Source of the DNA: JBECKR01 sp040235415
GTDB taxonomy: Bacteria > Acidobacteriota > Polarisedimenticolia > Polarisedimenticolales > Polarisedimenticolaceae
Direction of reading: 5' to 3'
Length of the DNA stretch: 6,652 nt
Assembly (NCBI GenBank): GCA_040235415.1
Contig: JBECKR010000028.1
Coordinates: forward strand, 1-6,652
Under the pieces are notes generated by a model. That model was given only the letters and a program-made list of their open reading frames with translations. It ran no database searches and was not told the DNA's origin. Shown in pieces: positions 6,146 to 6,652 of the stretch (position 1 is the first letter of the stretch; every line of letters begins with the position of its first letter). A program made the translations under genes and the position numbers.

Positions 6146-6289
6146 CTACGATCCGCCGGTCGTCGCCGGCAGCGACGGCGCGAGCGGCAGGACGAGCCGC
6201 CGTCCCGTCATCGTCTGCACCGTCGGGGCTTCCCGGGCGAGTTCCCCTCGGTCCGCGTGCCCCATGGGACCCCGCGGGCGGGCGGAGGG

Positions 6290-6319
6290 TTTAGCCGCGG
6301 GAGCCGGCCGCGCTATGCT
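6290..6319 (+). promoter_or_regulatory. Candidate promoter of the hydrolase gene
   Basis: TTTAGC (6290-6295) and TATGCT (6314-6319) are 18 bp apart, about 50 nt upstream of the hydrolase ATG. The -10 matches the sigma-70 consensus at four of six positions and is one of few AT-containing hexamers here. The -35 is weak. Confidence 0.35.
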
Positions 6320-6370
6320 GCTCCCCGCGGCGGCCGGCACCCACGCGCCGGCACGCCGGGGAGCCCCCTC

Positions 6371-6652
6371 ATGAATCGGACCCTCTTCGCGGCTCGCCGC
6401 TTGGTGGCGGTGTGCGCCGTTCTCCCCGCGCTCGCCCTCTCCGCGGCGCGCGCCGACTCGACCGAGACCCACGCCCGCACCGTCACGAAGCTCGCCGAGG
6501 GCGTCTACACCATCCGCCACCCGGCCGCGCCGGACACCTTCCCCCAGGGAAACACGACCGTGGTGATCGGCACGCGGAGCGTGCTGGTCGTCGACTCGTG
6601 CCTGCTGCCCTCGAGCGCGCGCGAGGACATCGCCACGATCCGGACCTGGACC
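6371..6652 (+). CDS. Secreted metallo-beta-lactamase-fold hydrolase (N-terminal 94 residues; cut by window edge)
   Basis: The first 28 residues are a Sec signal peptide: basic start, a Val/Ala/Leu core and AARA before Asp29, so the enzyme acts in the periplasm or outside the cell. The mature part opens with 'LAEGVYTIRHP' and 'QGNTTVVIGTRSVLVVDSC', the first beta strands of the metallo-beta-lactamase fold, where a 'G.....v..g...vliD' pattern precedes the first helix. The zinc-binding HxHxDH motif lies beyond the window, so catalytic competence and substrate cannot be judged. Secreted members include beta-lactamases, lactonases and hydrolases linked to quinoprotein systems. The ATG at 6371 has a good ribosome site (GGGGAG, 6358-6363, 7 nt spacing). 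It is divergent from the bc operon, which alone does not show a functional link. Confidence 0.85.
   Translation, partial: MNRTLFAARRLVAVCAVLPALALSAARADSTETHARTVTKLAEGVYTIRHPAAPDTFPQGNTTVVIGTRSVLVVDSCLLPSSAREDIATIRTWT

Larger units (their letters stand above)
6019..6370. other. Divergent intergenic region between the bc operon and the hydrolase gene
   Basis: 352 bp between the start of the Rieske gene (minus) and the start of the hydrolase gene (plus). It contains the ribosome sites of both genes, one candidate promoter in each direction and a small hairpin with a T tract on the minus strand (6122-6145). A 39-codon minus-strand frame (6146-6265, stop just before that hairpin) is open but has no convincing ribosome site. 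No larger convincing gene is seen. Confidence 0.6.

Noticed and set aside
1927..6294. A 1455-codon open frame on the plus strand
   Set aside because: It lies antisense to the cytochrome, Rieske and other genes, whose motifs are unmistakable. Its product is Arg/Ala/Gly/Pro-rich with no recognisable domain, as expected of a shadow frame in GC-rich DNA.
6146..6520. A 124-codon minus-strand frame
   Set aside because: It runs antisense through the signal peptide and first strands of the hydrolase gene and has no recognisable motif. Only its last 39 codons lie clear of that gene, and they lack a good ribosome site.

Overview
This is a GC-rich window (about 70% by eye) from what looks like a Gram-negative, respiring bacterium. 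The evidence is a lipid A phosphatase-like PAP2 enzyme, a quinol-oxidising Rieske/cytochrome b complex, a large c-type multiheme domain and a secreted metallo-hydrolase. GC-rich groups such as Acidobacteriota, Myxococcota or related soil and sediment lineages would fit, but the sequence alone does not fix the phylum. No tRNA, rRNA, CRISPR array, insertion sequence or phage gene was seen.

Layout. Positions 1-626 (minus) hold the N-terminal 208 residues of a PAP2-family membrane phosphatase, cut by the window edge. Positions 693-2171 (minus) hold a 492-residue membrane protein of unrecognised function with a PH-like N-terminal region, a zinc ribbon, membrane helices and a possible PsbP-like C-terminal domain. 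The 66-bp gap between these two genes is dominated by a long hairpin. Positions 2172-2345 form a divergent intergenic region with a 16-bp perfect palindrome. Positions 2346-2564 (plus) hold a small hypothetical protein whose 3' end overlaps the 3' end of the next, convergent gene by 62 bp.

The centrepiece is a two-gene operon on the minus strand, read from 6018 down to 2503. It encodes a Rieske iron-sulfur protein and, three bases later, a 1011-residue polypeptide. That polypeptide joins a complete cytochrome b (b6-like plus subunit IV-like parts) to a periplasmic c-type cytochrome with nine heme-binding motifs and a C-terminal membrane anchor. Together they should form a cytochrome bc-type quinol oxidase in which the multiheme domain takes the place of cytochrome c1 or f. 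The junction of the b and c parts looks like a buried signal peptide, so the product may be cut into two proteins, as is known for the b-c1 precursor (FbcH) of Bradyrhizobium. The Rieske cluster lacks the Ser and Tyr that raise redox potential, which suggests menaquinol as donor.

Positions 6019-6370 are an intergenic region with a candidate terminator and two weak candidate promoters. From 6371 (plus) a secreted metallo-beta-lactamase-fold hydrolase begins and runs off the window.
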